Part shown: positions 22,028 to 33,075 of the stretch, piece by piece | Layout: the number at the start of each line of letters is the position of its first letter | Numbering within the stretch: the stretch's first letter is position 1 | NCBI GenBank assembly: GCA_034401795.1 | Contig: CM067367.1 | Location: 56,548,206-56,612,205, forward strand | Length of the DNA: 64,000 nt | Origin: Chaetoderma sp. LZ-2023a | Taxonomy: Eukaryota > Mollusca > Caudofoveata > Chaetodermatida > Chaetodermatidae | Direction: 5' to 3' | The notes under the pieces: model-generated | Databases searched by the model: none | Told to the model about the DNA's origin: nothing | The model's input: the letters and a program-made list of their open reading frames with translations, nothing else | Position numbers and translations under genes: made by a program

Positions 22028-24150
22028 TCAGTCCTTCTTCGTTTTTGTCCACTGTGTCTTGTCCTCAGCCGAAATCCTTAGCTTCCTCAGATCCATTCTT
22101 GACTTGACTGTACCGAGACCTACTTTCTTGAGGTCACCTGGTAGCACACATAGAAGATTTATACAATGACGTCCTCTACCGCCTTTGTATTTGCTGGTTC
22201 CTAGTAGGCGAATTCCAAGGCTCGCTGTGCTGGTGTCTCTTCTGACATTCTTAGCCAATGGCCAAACATCGACCATCTTTGCTGTGTGACGTTGTTTCAA
22301 CGTAGCCTTTTCTTCTTCTTTCCGTTCGCTGATCATACCGCCAGTCCTGTAAGTGACTATCGACATGATCATAAGCGTTAAGTGTGTGGATCCATGGTTT
22401 ATTAGAGTGCACCGTGCGGCCTGGAACCTCCGTCTTCAGCACTCGAGGTTTCTGTCAGGGTTACCTCACCCGTACCTCCTTTAGTCGCCTCTTATGACAC
22501 GCAAAGGATACGGAAGGTGTATTCTAAGCCCCACCTACAGGGCAAACAACGTAGCCTTTTTATCAAGGGCATCTTTGATCTACGAATCCATAGCTTCCAG
22601 AAGGACTGGAAAGCTATGTTCCCCATGACGCAGCGTGCAGCAATTTCAGCAGCACTGCAAAACAGTGAGCCCAGGACTTTACTTTTCCTCCATGGTTCGC
22701 CACCACGAAGTGGATCATCATTTTCTTTAGTTTCATGCTTTGAACTCTGTTTTGGATTCATTCATAGAGATTCTCAATTTTAAGTTTGATTGCAGAAATT
22801 GCTTGAAGTTCGTCAAGGGGTTTCTTTTCCTCGTCTATGAAGTCCACATCGTTGGCATATTCCATCTCTAGCAGCATACCCAGTATTGACACTGGGGGGG
22901 GGGGGGGCAGGGGGTGCGTTTGGTCTTGTGGGACTTTCCAGCACGGATTTCAATGCAGCAGCATGGTAACAGGTGAAAAGCACCGGAGATAGACCATCTT
23001 CCTGTGGGGAGCCGATTGATGTCTCAAACTCTACAGACTTCACTGACTTGACTCATACGCTCAGCTTGGTGTCTGCAAGCAGTAGTCTCACTAGTCACAG
23101 CTCATCTTCATTGCAACTGGCCTGTCATAGTACATCTAGGATCTTTGAGTGTTTAATTGTGTCTAAGGCTTGTGACATGTCAATGCCCATTTTGTGGAAA
23201 TCCGTGTTTGGACATGACTACTGACACAAGCATGCGTTTAGCCCATTCAATGTCTGCACAGCTGCGTCCACGTTTGAAGCCACTTTGACATGATCCGGTG
23301 AAGTCATCATTGTGGTCAGTGAACTGTTCCTTGAAACATTCTCGAATCACCTCGGCTTTTTCCTGGTCAGTCCCGATAACGTGTCCTTCGGAGTTGTGTT
23401 CAGTGAGTGGTGGTGTGTAGTCAGTAACTCTCAGGGCTCGGGCTGCCTGAAACATTTAGTGACAGTCATCCGTGGCAGTGATTTCATCTGCCAGCGAGTC
23501 TGCTTGTTGAATAGCAAGATCTTTTAAGCATTCACTAACGTGGTGCAGAATGTTAGTGCGCTCCCGGCGTAGTTTGGTGCGGTCCTCACTTTGGCCACTT
23601 TGATAGCTGCGCAGCCCTAACGCTTTCTACTCTGCTGACAGTTTTACTACTAAAGGGTCATCAGTATACCTAGTTTGGTTGTTTTTAAGAACACCTATGG
23701 TGCTGGTAACTGATGATTCCATAGATTTCAGTATTTTTTAGGGCTTCGTTTGGATCGGAGCTGACGTCGATGTTACCTATCTGCTACCGGAGGGCCTTTT
23801 TGTATGACATTTGAGTGTCAGTGTCACTGATGAGCTTGGGTAGGTTGTAGGTGACTCTACCCTCTTGCCTGGTATGGCGTTTATATATTAGGTAGAGATC
23901 ATTCATCTGGAGGCGTGTAATGACTGGCTTATGGGCAGAATTGAGGTCTGTACCTCCATCGGAACGAGCATTCCGAAATGGGGGTCTTGCATAGTATGAA
24001 GTCTATTTGGTTGAAGACAGCTGTTATAGCCTTAGAACCTTTTGAGGCTTTGCGATCAGCAATGTGTCTGCTCCATGTTGTCCGGTGATGGCATGGGTGT
24101 TTGAAAGCCGTATTTGTGGCAAATAGTTCATTGGAACTAAGGAATGCCAC
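22028..24150 (-). pseudogene. LINE-A ORF2 remnants, copy 2
   Basis: Reading from 24150 downward, an AP-endonuclease C-terminal half comes first (LFATNTAFKHPCHHRTTW, then NQIDFIL). Next is a connector with ARALRVTDYTPPLTEHNSEG and EVIRECFKEQFTDH, and then RT pieces (GFKRGRSCADIEWAKRMLVS, IGSPQEDGLSPVLF). The catalytic YADD segment is damaged (GICQRCG in the reading frame). Several stops and frame changes make it non-coding. Confidence 0.8.
22312..22546 (-). mobile_element. SINE-like insertion in LINE-A copy 2
   Basis: About 235 bp absent from copy 1, bounded by CAACGTAGCCTTTT at 22298-22311 and again at 22547-22560 (14 bp target-site duplication). On the minus strand it ends in an AAGAAGAAG tail and begins near GCCCTGTAGGTGGGGCTTAG. 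The block CGTGTCATAAGAGGCGACTA resembles, from memory, a conserved internal domain of invertebrate SINEs. I could not identify an A/B-box promoter with certainty. Confidence 0.7.
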
Positions 24151-24170
24151 TAGTGCATCTCCATTGCTGT

Positions 24171-24430
24171 TGCGTGTGCCCTATCCATACGATCCCATGC
24201 GATCCAAATACGGTAGCTTCAGCAAAATAGATATACTCACCAATTGGGCCAACTATAAGACATATTCCTAATATGTCAACTTGCTCAAATATACCTAATT
24301 TTACATGTCTTGAAACTGTGTCTAGACATGTCCGTAAAACTCTGACCCAGTCTGATGACCGGGACCCAGTCTAATGAATGGGACTCAGTCTGATGACATT
24401 GACCTGCCAAACTCAGCCTTGAAACGAACA
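24171..24430. other. unassigned, with short tandem motif
   Basis: CCCAGTCTGATGACCGGGA-like text repeats three times at about 24345-24402. No gene recognised. Confidence 0.5.
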
Positions 24431-24434
24431 CATC

Positions 24435-24597
24435 GCAGGTATTTGTGAAATTCCTCCTATTGGGATGTGGAAGTATGCATCTTTCGTGTCGAACGACGCT
24501 GTCCACATGCGGTTGAACAGCATGTGGACAGCGTCATTCCACACGAAAGATGCATACTTCCACATCCCAATAAAAGAGGAATTTCACAAATACCTAA
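24435..24597. repeat. palindrome of the RT catalytic segment
   Basis: About 70 bp arms (AGGTATTTGTGAAATTCCTC ... and its complement ending AATTTCACAAATACCT) flank an 11-15 base centre at about 24510-24522. A third, direct copy of CATGTGGACAGCGTCGTTCG follows at about 24601. Confidence 0.85.
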
Positions 24598-24798
24598 CCA
24601 CATGTGGACAGCGTCGTTCGACACGAAAGATGGGTTGTCTAACCCTTGCCATGACCATCTGTATTGTTTCCATTTTAAATTTTTATTGTCTCCACCCACT
24701 GGTGGTCTCACACTAAATGCACAATGCTCTTTAATTGAAGACTCGATTTATTCTTGGATGGCTAACAGCTGAACAGACCTCAGAGGAACTGGGGTCCA

Positions 24799-24988
24799 CA
24801 CTCGATCCGTGGCTAGAGACATTGCGGAGTTCCATTTGAGGACCATTCCTGTGCGTATCTGTAGGTTATCTAATCGATAACCATGGAATCACACACTCAA
24901 TCCGTGGCTAGAGACATTGCGGAGGTCCTTTTGAGGACCATTCTTGTGCGTATCTGTAGGTTATCTAATCGATAACCACGGAATCACG
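24799..24988. repeat. 95 bp tandem duplication
   Basis: Units at 24799-24893 and 24894-24988 differ at few positions. Each carries GGTTATCTAATCGATAACC, an internal palindrome, and TAGAGACATTGCGGAG. Confidence 0.9.
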
Positions 24989-25202
24989 TACCATGTCTGT
25001 CCACTGCCCTGCAAACATCTGCAATCTGCCTCCTACAGTATCCGCAGATTTTCGCACACCGGAGTAGTGCCAAAAAATAGAAGGCCAACAAGCACGCTAA
25101 GACCCAGTATTACCACTTTCATGGTCTCCTCTATCGGAACCGCCACCTCCTCCATGGCCACCATGATGACCAGATAAAGGAACAATGACCAACAGCGATT
25201 CT

Positions 25203-26745
25203 TCACTTGCTTAATATTTTGTGATGATTTTCCTTAGTTATACTTGGGCTTGGGTTTGGTGGCAGGGCAATTGGCTTAGCAAACAGGCATTTAACCTGCT
25301 TCTTCACATTCAGCTTTGAAGCAATCAGCCCAGACAGATAAACAGTCTTTAAAGCCATCTCCACCTGACGCACTTCTATGACTCCTTCGAAGGCATTCCA
25401 TGCTACCACACCAGATATCCGGACTTTGCATACAAGCACTAAGCAGGTGTGATTCAATGTCAGAACTCGGCTTAACCTGATCAATGACCATGCATCGCCA
25501 AAGCTGCAAGCCTTGAATAACCACCCGTGCTATACAATCCTAAGCCAAACAGTCCACAAGGGCTAACACCCCTAACTCAGGCCCGAAACGGTCATCCTTC
25601 GCAATCAAACACGTCGTAGCTTCCTCCACCAGCGTAACCTCCTCATATGGAAGATCATGCAAAGGATGGATGGGGACTGACTTTAGCCATTTTACCATCC
25701 TTCCCCATGGAGGCGAGACCAATCTCAAGAGTTTCACGCTCATCATGTGAAAGCTGGAGCGGCTTACTGTGTGCGCAATACCGTTCATGCGATGCGCGCA
25801 CACATTTCCAAACCTGCATGGGAGTCGCAGGCATGTTTCCTTTAGCAATCCTTTTGGCAGCCAGTTCCAACACATACGTTGAAGTGACATCCATGGCAAA
25901 GATGGGATTGCTAATTCCCGAGAATCCTCCATCTCACTGAAGAAATCCCAAAAGATGTGGATGACCTTGAGGTGAGTCGAAGAATATGCCTCTCTAACAA
26001 AAGACGTACCCTCCACCCCCTGTGCCTCCATCACCTGTGGCAAAAGGATGGAGTCCACGCCATGCAGCTCTTTCGTTTTATGGGCGGAAGTATCCGTAGC
26101 AACTTTGCTCCGACACAAACCAGTTCCAAAATTGGACTTGGTTCCATCAACTTCACTACCTGACTCTGACGGGTCTCGTTCAGCCGGTTCCGCAGAAGCT
26201 ACGGGGCCATAAAACATGGGATATCAGGCATAAATTAGAGATCTGCACAGGGGCCTTGCAGTATGACCGAAAACACAACAGCTGCACTGCGCTCGTAGCA
26301 GACTTTGAATTCCAGTGATGGCATCCGGTGCACCAGCGGTGACTGGTGCAGATTGAGCTGGATAGCTGATGGGTTGTCATACCGGGTTGACTTCCATTTG
26401 AGCATTGGACACCTGCTGGGTCCGACCTATAAGTTGGTTCTCATCCTCGGCCAACAAACAGTATTGATTTGTGGCTGGACCGGATCCAGTCGATGCCATC
26501 AGAGCCATAAATTGTGACATTGGCTTGTCCAAAATTGACTCCAATTGATACCTCATTTGATTGATGACAGACGAGAGTGAAGACTAGATCACGTCTAGAC
26601 AATGATGCATTACCTGCTGATTCTAGCTTTTGTTTCTTAAATTTTGTCCAGGTGGCATCAGACCAGGCCTGGCAAACCACACATCTATTGTCATCCACAT
26701 GGGCACTGCATCTCATACAGTCGTGACTATCAAAGCTAGTCGCGA
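25203..26745 (-). pseudogene. DIRS-like gag region, broken
   Basis: Read on the minus strand it starts with a Cys/His cluster (HDCMRCSAHVDDNRCVVCQ, about 26670-26735) and continues through the stretch 26217-25540, which has EMEDSRELAIPSLPWMSLQ. The later part is in other frames (25484-25203). The function is inferred only from the zinc motif shared with the copy at 41769-41874 and its position upstream of an RT piece. No intact frame spans the region. Confidence 0.55.
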
Positions 26746-26800
26746 TGTATTTATGGCACTTTTGATTTTTTGCACCTGGCGGACGATTTCTTTTCGATTA

Positions 26801-27519
26801 AAACTTCACCAACTAGCGTTGCCATACGAGAGGCATATGGAACCACACCCAAAATGCAGAGTATAATGGGCAGGTCATGAAAATGCTGCGCAGTATGGCA
26901 TAATGTCAAACCGGTGAGGATGTCAATTTTCAAACCGGTTTGAACTGTATATCGGTTTTATGGGGTGGGGAGGGGCCAAGGATGAGTGGATACACTTATT
27001 GTATGTAATATTTTTTCCCCGATAAGGATGTACTAAGTATACGTGTTGTCTGGAAATTTTGACCAGAAATACATGCTTACAACTTTTAATTTCTTTATAA
27101 GCATCAGGAATAAGGTACATAACGTTCATTTTTGATTGCGCCAATTGTTAAAACCAAGCTTCTTAACAATAATATGTGTTCCATTTACGATCAATTAAGT
27201 CTAATATGCAAGATTTATCATTTGTTTAATCATCACGCGTCAAACAACGAGATATATAACTTATTTTTTTGTTAATCAGTTAAATAATTTGCTATTATTT
27301 TTAGGCTGCTTGTTGAAAATTGTGTCACGGAACAGCAAAATCTTTCTATCAATTACATTCATTTTAACATTCTGATGACAAGTGGTCACCGTGTCATATC
27401 GTTGACATTGGTTAGTCATCCCAGTAATGATGATTTTTGTCCCTTTACAAGGAGTGGGTGTGATTAGAGCAAACCGTTATTGAATTATGGCTATTTATCT
27501 TGATATAATGCAAACTGAC
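26801..27519. other. intron sequence, nothing recognised
   Basis: AT-rich. CAAACCGGTTTGAACTG near 26930 is a short palindrome. No gene seen. Confidence 0.4.
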
Positions 27520-27637
27520 ACAACTGGCTACGGTTTTTTTACCACTGGAATGACTGGATCGATAACTGAGCCAGTCATAGCATCTTCTGAGAAAATTGAA
27601 TTTTTTTTTAGCAAATTTAAGTGTTAAAGGGTTAAAA
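27520..27637. mobile_element. MITE-B half copy
   Basis: Has TACCACTGGAATGACTGGAT, GAGCCAGTCAT and the right end AAGTGTTAAAGGG followed by TTAA. The left half is missing. 27638-27894 shows nothing recognisable. Confidence 0.75.
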
Positions 27638-27894
27638 AACTTATCTAAACATGAGGTGGGTTACTTAGCTTTGTTGTGATAACTCCCTCGCTCAAAAATA
27701 CAGTGCCAATAAACATGTTTATATTGTATCCGAATTGTGACAATGTAAAAGTCCCTCAGAACTTGCGATGTGAACTACCTGTATAGACTAGCAGAAGCTT
27801 AGATATAGGTAATCATGTGATTTTTAACGGATTGTGAGTGATAATTATTGCTCCTCAATAGCATACGGAAAACTGTATCCAATGTTACTTTATG

Positions 27895-28600
27895 ACGCAT
27901 CCGAGACGAGATCAATGACTTTACTGAATCATGTCAAAGTGGCATCAAACGTGGACACAGCTACGCAGACATCGTATGGGTTCAATGCATGCGTGTGTCA
28001 GTAGTCATGTGCAACCACTGGGATTTCCACAAAATGGGAATTGGTGTCAGAAGCGTTCTACACAATTAAACGCTCAAAGATCTTAGATGTACTACTCTAG
28101 GTCAAGGGCAACGAAGATGAGCTGGAACTAGTGCGACGACTACTTGCCGATACCAAGCTGAGAGTACGAGATAAGTCAGTGAAGACTGGAGAGTTTGAGA
28201 CATTAATCAGCTCCCCACAGGGAGATGGTCTATCCCATATGATTTTCACATGTTAACTTGCTGCTGCATTGAAATGTGTACAAGAAAATTCCACAAGACC
28301 AAATCCCCCAGTACCCATACTGGGTATGCTGGTGAAGATGGAATATACCAATGATGTGGACTTCATAGACAAGGAAACACCTTAATGAACTGCTCCACAT
28401 GTACCTATCGACAAAGCAGGAAATAAAAGAAAATGACGATCCCCCTTCATTGTGGGAGAACCAAGGAGGAAAAGTAAAAACCTTGGCTCACTGCCCTGCA
28501 GTACTGCTGACATTGCTGCACACTGTGTCATAGGGAACATAGCTTTCTAGTGCTTCTGGAAGTTATGAATTCATATATCAAAGAGGCTGTAGGTCTTTTT
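27895..28600 (+). mobile_element. LINE-A fragment (RT region), plus strand
   Basis: The plus-strand text matches copies 1 and 2 in reverse complement (CATGTCAAAGTGGCATCAAA, TGGGATTTCCACAAAATGGG, GCTGAGAGTACGAGA, CCCCACAGGGAGATGGTCTA, GGAATATACCAATGATGTGG). The last corresponds to the YADD region, here mutated. Multiple stops; non-coding. It ends in the RT thumb region without the usual 3' tail. Confidence 0.8.
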
Positions 28601-28720
28601 AGACACAGATACAATTTCTATGTCCACATCTGAGCTTTTCATCATACCCGGTCCCAGTCATCACACGAGTCAGAGGTTTTAGGGGTTCAAAACACGTGTA
28701 AAATTAGGTTTATTTGAATC

Positions 28721-29105
28721 AATGGACCGTCCAATTTTTAGACATGCCCCGCCCATCACTAGCTAAGCTCCACCCACACCTCGCCGTGTTGGGATTGATC
28801 GATCCCCAAATGCCCTCGCTATCAATTTACTGAAAGCTATACAGGGAAGCTGTTGAATATTTTGTAACTAATTTGAATGGGTGCTGTTGCTACCTATGGC
28901 AGCAACAGCGCCAGTCAAATTAGTTTCAAAATATTCAACATAAATTTATTAAATAGTAAAAGCAAACAATTTGTACAATGCATAGACCGTCTTCAAATAT
29001 GCGTTCGTGACGTACTTATCGAGGTCATTCATTATGATGTCATTGTACACATCATGTAGTTCATTATGATGTCATATGATGGGTGGGTACTCTGGAAAGG
29101 TGAAT
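28721..29105. mobile_element. MITE-A copy
   Basis: AATGGACCGTCC start, CTAAGCTCCACCCACACCTC, GATTGATCGATCC, the near-perfect palindrome at about 28850-28942 (TTGAATATTTTGTAACTAAT ... CAAAATATTCAACA), GTGACGTACTTATCG, and end CTCTGGAAAGGTGAATT. Confidence 0.85.
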
Positions 29106-29181
29106 TGGGCTGGCTATATGAGACATTGCTATTATGTCAACTTGATATATTAGCAATATATCATATAGCCAGCCCAATTGG
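29103..29181. repeat. foldback repeat
   Basis: AATTGGGCTGGCTATATGA and TCATATAGCCAGCCCAATT are exact inverse copies around a 40 base AT-rich centre that itself pairs (ATTGCTA/TAGCAAT). Confidence 0.9.
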
Positions 29182-30205
29182 TGAGCATATTGAAGCTGAA
29201 AACTAGGTCATCCAAGATGGCCACCATACAAATCGGCCAATCAAGTTCATGTGAACAATCTTGGCTTGGGTCTTACCTAAATTCTAAGATTTTACATCGC
29301 TATACGAATTATGTCAATAAAAATCCATCAATGAAAGAATATGGCCACCAATATGCTTAATTTAGATTAGACAATGATGCCCATAGATTTTAACATATTA
29401 ATTTCCCTTTTACAAACTTTAATGACACATGTCCTTGATCATATTTTGTCTTGAGTCCTTCTATGGCTCAGAAGTTGCTTTTTTGTGAAAACTAGGACAT
29501 TGGAGATGGTGGTTAGACAAATTGACCAATCAGCTTCTAATGAACAAACTTGGGTCAGCTCAGCTGCTCTTGGCCTAGATGAAGTTTCTTGAGTTTCATA
29601 TCAACGGACCTTTCCAGCTTTAGCTAGGCCCCACCCATCTCTAGCTAAACTCCACCCATACCACGCTCGAGTTGGAATCGATTGATCCCTGAACTACCTG
29701 ACTATCAATTTCCAGAAAACAATACAGGTAAGCTGTTGAATATATTTTGAAACTAATTTGACTGGGCGCCGAGTCAAATTAGTTTCAAAATATTCAACAG
29801 CATCTTTATTAAATTGTAGTTATACAATTTGTACAATGCTTAATCCATCACCAATTATGCATTCGTGACAGACTTATCTTCATCTTTCATGACATCATTG
29901 ATGTCATCATACACTTGTAGCTGATTATGACATCATGATGGATGGATAAATTGAAATGGTCCACTGGCCAACGGGTTTCGGAGACGTGTTTCTAAAAGTA
30001 GCACAAAATCCAAGATTTCCAACACCAAAATCTACCGATTACATGTAGCCCTATTTGAACAATCTTGGACCTCTATGCCCTAACATGCCTAAGGATGCTT
30101 CCTGCCAAATTTAATTGAAATCAGCCCACGGGTTCATTCAAAGGCAAAGTTGATGACAGCAAGACAGAACGATGATGGACGGTTGTCATGGCAAAAACTA
30201 CAACA
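29182..30205 (+). repeat. R2 element split by MITE-A
   Basis: TAGGTCATCCAAGATGGCCA, CTCTATGCCCTAACATGC, CTAAGGATGCTTCCTGCC and GGTTGTCATGGCA identify R2. The MITE-A at 29603-29963 divides it between GAGTTTCATATCAA and CCAACGGGTTTCGGAGACGT. Confidence 0.75.
29603..29963. mobile_element. MITE-A copy inside R2
   Basis: CGGACCTTTCCAGCTTTAGC start and TTGAAATGGTCCACT end. The central palindrome is shortened to AATTTGACTGGGCGCCGAGT then CAAATTAGTTTC, i.e. the hairpin tip has been deleted. Confidence 0.85.
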
Positions 30206-30351
30206 TTTTATCACCTAGCATAAAATTTATTGAGTTTTTATTTAAGTGCTATCACATTTGAGGCCTATTATTATTTGTAGATAGCACATGTAACATTGCA
30301 TGAATCTGTATATATAACTAGCATACAATTGCGAAAGAAGCTAAAACTTAC

Positions 30352-30842
30352 CTTGAACACTCGAATTACACCTTCATAATTATTCTCATCATTGTCAATT
30401 TCGAAATATGCGAGTGCAGATTCCTCCATGGTGAATGTTAGGAAGGCATTCCGTCCCAAATCGCTGTCAGAGACCGGCATACGAAGAACCGCGGTGCCAA
30501 CTGGTGTTGCCTCGGGCAAGGTTACATTATAATAACTATCTTTATCAAACGTTGGCACCTGATCATTTGTGTCTGTTAATGTTATCACCATCGTCGTGCT
30601 ACCAGACTGAGGTGGAACACCATGGTCAGTGGCTAGAATTATCAAAGAAAATGTGTTACGATCAGGAAGTTCCCTGTCCAATATTGTGTTGTCATTCGTG
30701 CTTACAGTAATAAGACCGGAGACTGAATCAATTTCAAATGGCTCTATGCCATTAACAGTTGTTTGCCTTGTGATAGAGTAGGTCATGACAGCATTATCAT
30801 CAATATCACGATCCGTAGCGGTTACTTGTTTGACTATGTCAT
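30352..30842 (-). CDS. cadherin gene, exon 5 (one EC repeat and half of the next)
   Basis: 491 bp, the largest exon. The acceptor is TATGTTGCAG before 30842 and the donor TTCAAG|GTAAGT after 30352. Two leading bases complete the codon begun by exon 4 and it ends in phase 0. Motifs in order: VTATDRDIDDNAVMTYSI (DRD/DxN), FEIDSVSGLITV, LDRELPDRNTFSLIILATD (LDRE and AxD), LTDTNDQVPTF (DxND linker), then LPEATPVGTAVLRMPVSDSD of the next repeat, and GVIRVFK. The protein is extracellular in this family and would mediate calcium-dependent adhesion. Without the cytoplasmic part I cannot name the subfamily. Confidence 0.95.
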
Positions 30843-30969
30843 CTGCAACATAAACAAACATAAGTCAGAGGCAGATGAAATCAATATTACATTGTAATTA
30901 ACATTCTTGATGGTCAGACATGCTTTCTATATTGAGTATATTTCTGATAGGGGACTTTCCCATATAGCC

Positions 30970-31810
30970 TGGAAGATAAAGGTGCATTTTTGACGGAAGG
31001 TTGTTTTGTGAGTATATACAGTTTTATTATTGTTTTTCTATCTCTGGCATATACAAATTAAAAATCTGCCAGGTGGCACCCTTGGGCTGAATTTTTTGTG
31101 GCTTTTTGAAAATTGTGTTTTCTTTTTAAAATGGCTAAGTAAAAGAGACACCAGCACAGGCAGCCTTGGAATTCGCTGTACTTGGAGCCAGCAAACGCAG
31201 AGCCAGGAGAGGATGTCATTGCATAAATCTGCTAATCATGTTACGAGGTGACCTCAAGAAAGCAGGTCTCGGTAGACTCCAAGTCAAGAAAGCTAAGGAT
31301 TTCGGCTGAGGACAAGACACAGTGGTCAAAAGCGAAGAAGGACTGATTGTAGCTGTAGGATGTTTTTACTACGACAGCCACAGAATACAGTAATCATACA
31401 AGTAAGAGAAAAATTCTGTCCTTAAAACAGACAATTTCGAGTCAAGTGTAATTCTCTTTATTTATTATATATAATGCTACTAGTATTTGATAGTTACTCA
31501 TGGTGACACAAACAGAGCTCATTTGGATGACCCTGATGTGAAGTTCAACTCTCGAAGAAAAGTGGGCATTTTTGCCTGAAGATTGTTTTGGAGTATATAC
31601 AAAGTTTTCTTGTTGTTTCGGTTTCTCTGAGATGTACTCATCACAAATCCACCGGGTGTTACTTTGGCACCCTAGGGCCTTTTGAGAAAAATGAACCCTT
31701 TTCATTATATGCAAAATTGTAGGTTTTATCTTTAACCTTAACAATATGCATATCAAATGAAAACATGTGACGAGTAGAAGACACCTAATCCCAAATGCAC
31801 TTTTCGCAGC
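30970..31810. repeat. diverged direct repeats around a LINE-A tail
   Basis: GCATTTTTGAC..GAAGGTTGTTTT..GAGTATATAC..AGTTTT..T at 30985-31060 resembles 31566-31640 (GCATTTTTGCCTGAAGATTG). Both are followed by a GGTG..AC..TGGCACCCT. block. A LINE-A 3' fragment lies between them. The minus-strand open stretch 31442-31813 is within this repeat and is not supported as a gene. Confidence 0.6.
31141..31409 (+). mobile_element. LINE-A 3' fragment
   Basis: CTTGGAATTCGCTGTACTTG, GGTGACCTCAAGAAAGCAGG, GCTAAGGATTTCGGCTGAGG and ACAGAATACAGTAATCATAC match the LINE-A 3' tail. AAGTAAAAGAGA upstream and AAGTAAGAGAAA downstream may be its target duplication. Confidence 0.8.
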
Positions 31811-32084
31811 CATTTCCTAGAGACTTTTTATATTCGCATTTTGCACATCATTGAAATGGGTATTGAAGCATTGACACCAGGGTTATGAAATGCAGCTTGC
31901 ATCAACCTCTAACCAGGGGGAATTCCCCTCTATTCCCCTTCTGTCCCCTGCCACCTCATCCCAACTCCTGTACACTCAATGCCTAATCATAATGATAATT
32001 GTGTGTTTTACATGCTATAATTATATTGACATACATTGACATTGCTATGATTGCGGATTGAATGCATTTAGCAAAATAAGTGCG

Positions 32085-33067
32085 TTTGATGTAAGTCCAC
32101 CCACTTTCCACTCTACCCCGACCCATGCTATATTATTGATGTTGGTGGGTGTAGAGGTTGGTTTGCTGTTGGGAAGTGATGCGTGGATGTGAAAATGATA
32201 ATGGAGAGGAATGGACAAGTAAGATATGGTAATGTGATGGTAGGTTGTGACAGTGATTAGGATGTGTATCAACCACAAGCCAGTGAGTCGACGTTTGGCT
32301 AGGAGCTGGGAGAGGCGAGACAGTGGTGAGGAGAGGGTGGGTGTGTGGTATGAGGAGGGATGTTGATGTGAGATGAGAAGAGATGTATGAGACAGGATGG
32401 GGATTCCATATGAAGATTTGGCTAGAAATGAGGTAGAATAGAATGGCATGGGTGGAGATGAGATACGGAAGGGGATGAGATGAGATGTGAAGGAAATTGG
32501 ATGAGATAAGGTGATGTGCTGTGGAATAAGATGATGCTGGATGGCATGTGGCAGGATGAGATGAGATGAAATGGAAATGGATGAGATGTAGTCATATTTA
32601 AAGAGAAGGGATATGATGAGATGGACTGGGGGCGATATGTTTGGTGTGAAAGAATTAATATAAAGTTGAGGTTAGTTGGTATGGGATAATGTGAATGGGA
32701 TGAGAGGCCGCATAAGATGAGATGAGTTATGATGTTAATAAGGTGTGATGGGATAACATTAGGTGAGGTGATGGGATAGAGTGGGATATGATATGGCGAG
32801 ATGGCGTGGGATGGGATGATATAACTTGGGGTGTGGTGAGGAGGAGGTGAGGTATGGAGAGATAAGATGATGTGGTCTGAGCTGAGGTGAGGAAAGGCGA
32901 GTTACAGTGATGTGGTGTAGTAGATGGGGCTGAGAAGGGGTGGCTTGGATGTGGTGACATAATTGGTGTTGTTGGTGGGTGTTGGATAGCGATGTTGGGA
33001 TTTGGAGATATTAATACGGTGTGATGGGATGAAATGAGATGAGGCACATTGTAGGATGTGTTAACAG
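32085..33067 (+). repeat. GATGAGATGG-type minisatellite, segment 1
   Basis: Degenerate GATGR and GGATGAGATG units with almost no C on the plus strand. Minus-strand open frames here (32045-32449, 32727-33167) read as Ser/His/Pro-rich text and are products of the repeat. Confidence 0.85.
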
Positions 33068-33075
33068 AGTAGAGG

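Larger units (their letters stand above)
21965..24170 (-). mobile_element. LINE-A copy 2
   Basis: It has the same 3' end as copy 1 (GTAATCATAC in reverse complement) and extends further 5', into the endonuclease region. About 2.2 kb including a 235 bp SINE-like insertion at 22312-22546. A poly-G run at 22888-22905 has replaced part of the RT finger region. Confidence 0.85.
24431..26800 (-). mobile_element. DIRS-like retrotransposon fragment, rearranged
   Basis: A gag-like region lies on the minus strand at 25203-26745. RT pieces occur at 24435-24634 in both orientations. The gag zinc motif HDCMRCS...CVVCQAW matches HDCTRCS...CPVCEPW of the copy at 39130-41900, which ties the two together. 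The RT motif MWTASFDTKDAYFHIPI matches MWTASIDVKHAYFDIPI of that copy. 24799-24988 holds two 95 bp direct repeats that may come from element termini. Confidence 0.65.

Noticed and set aside
24799-24988. CRISPR-like or attachment-site repeat
   Set aside because: Only two units, eukaryotic retroelement context, no spacers.
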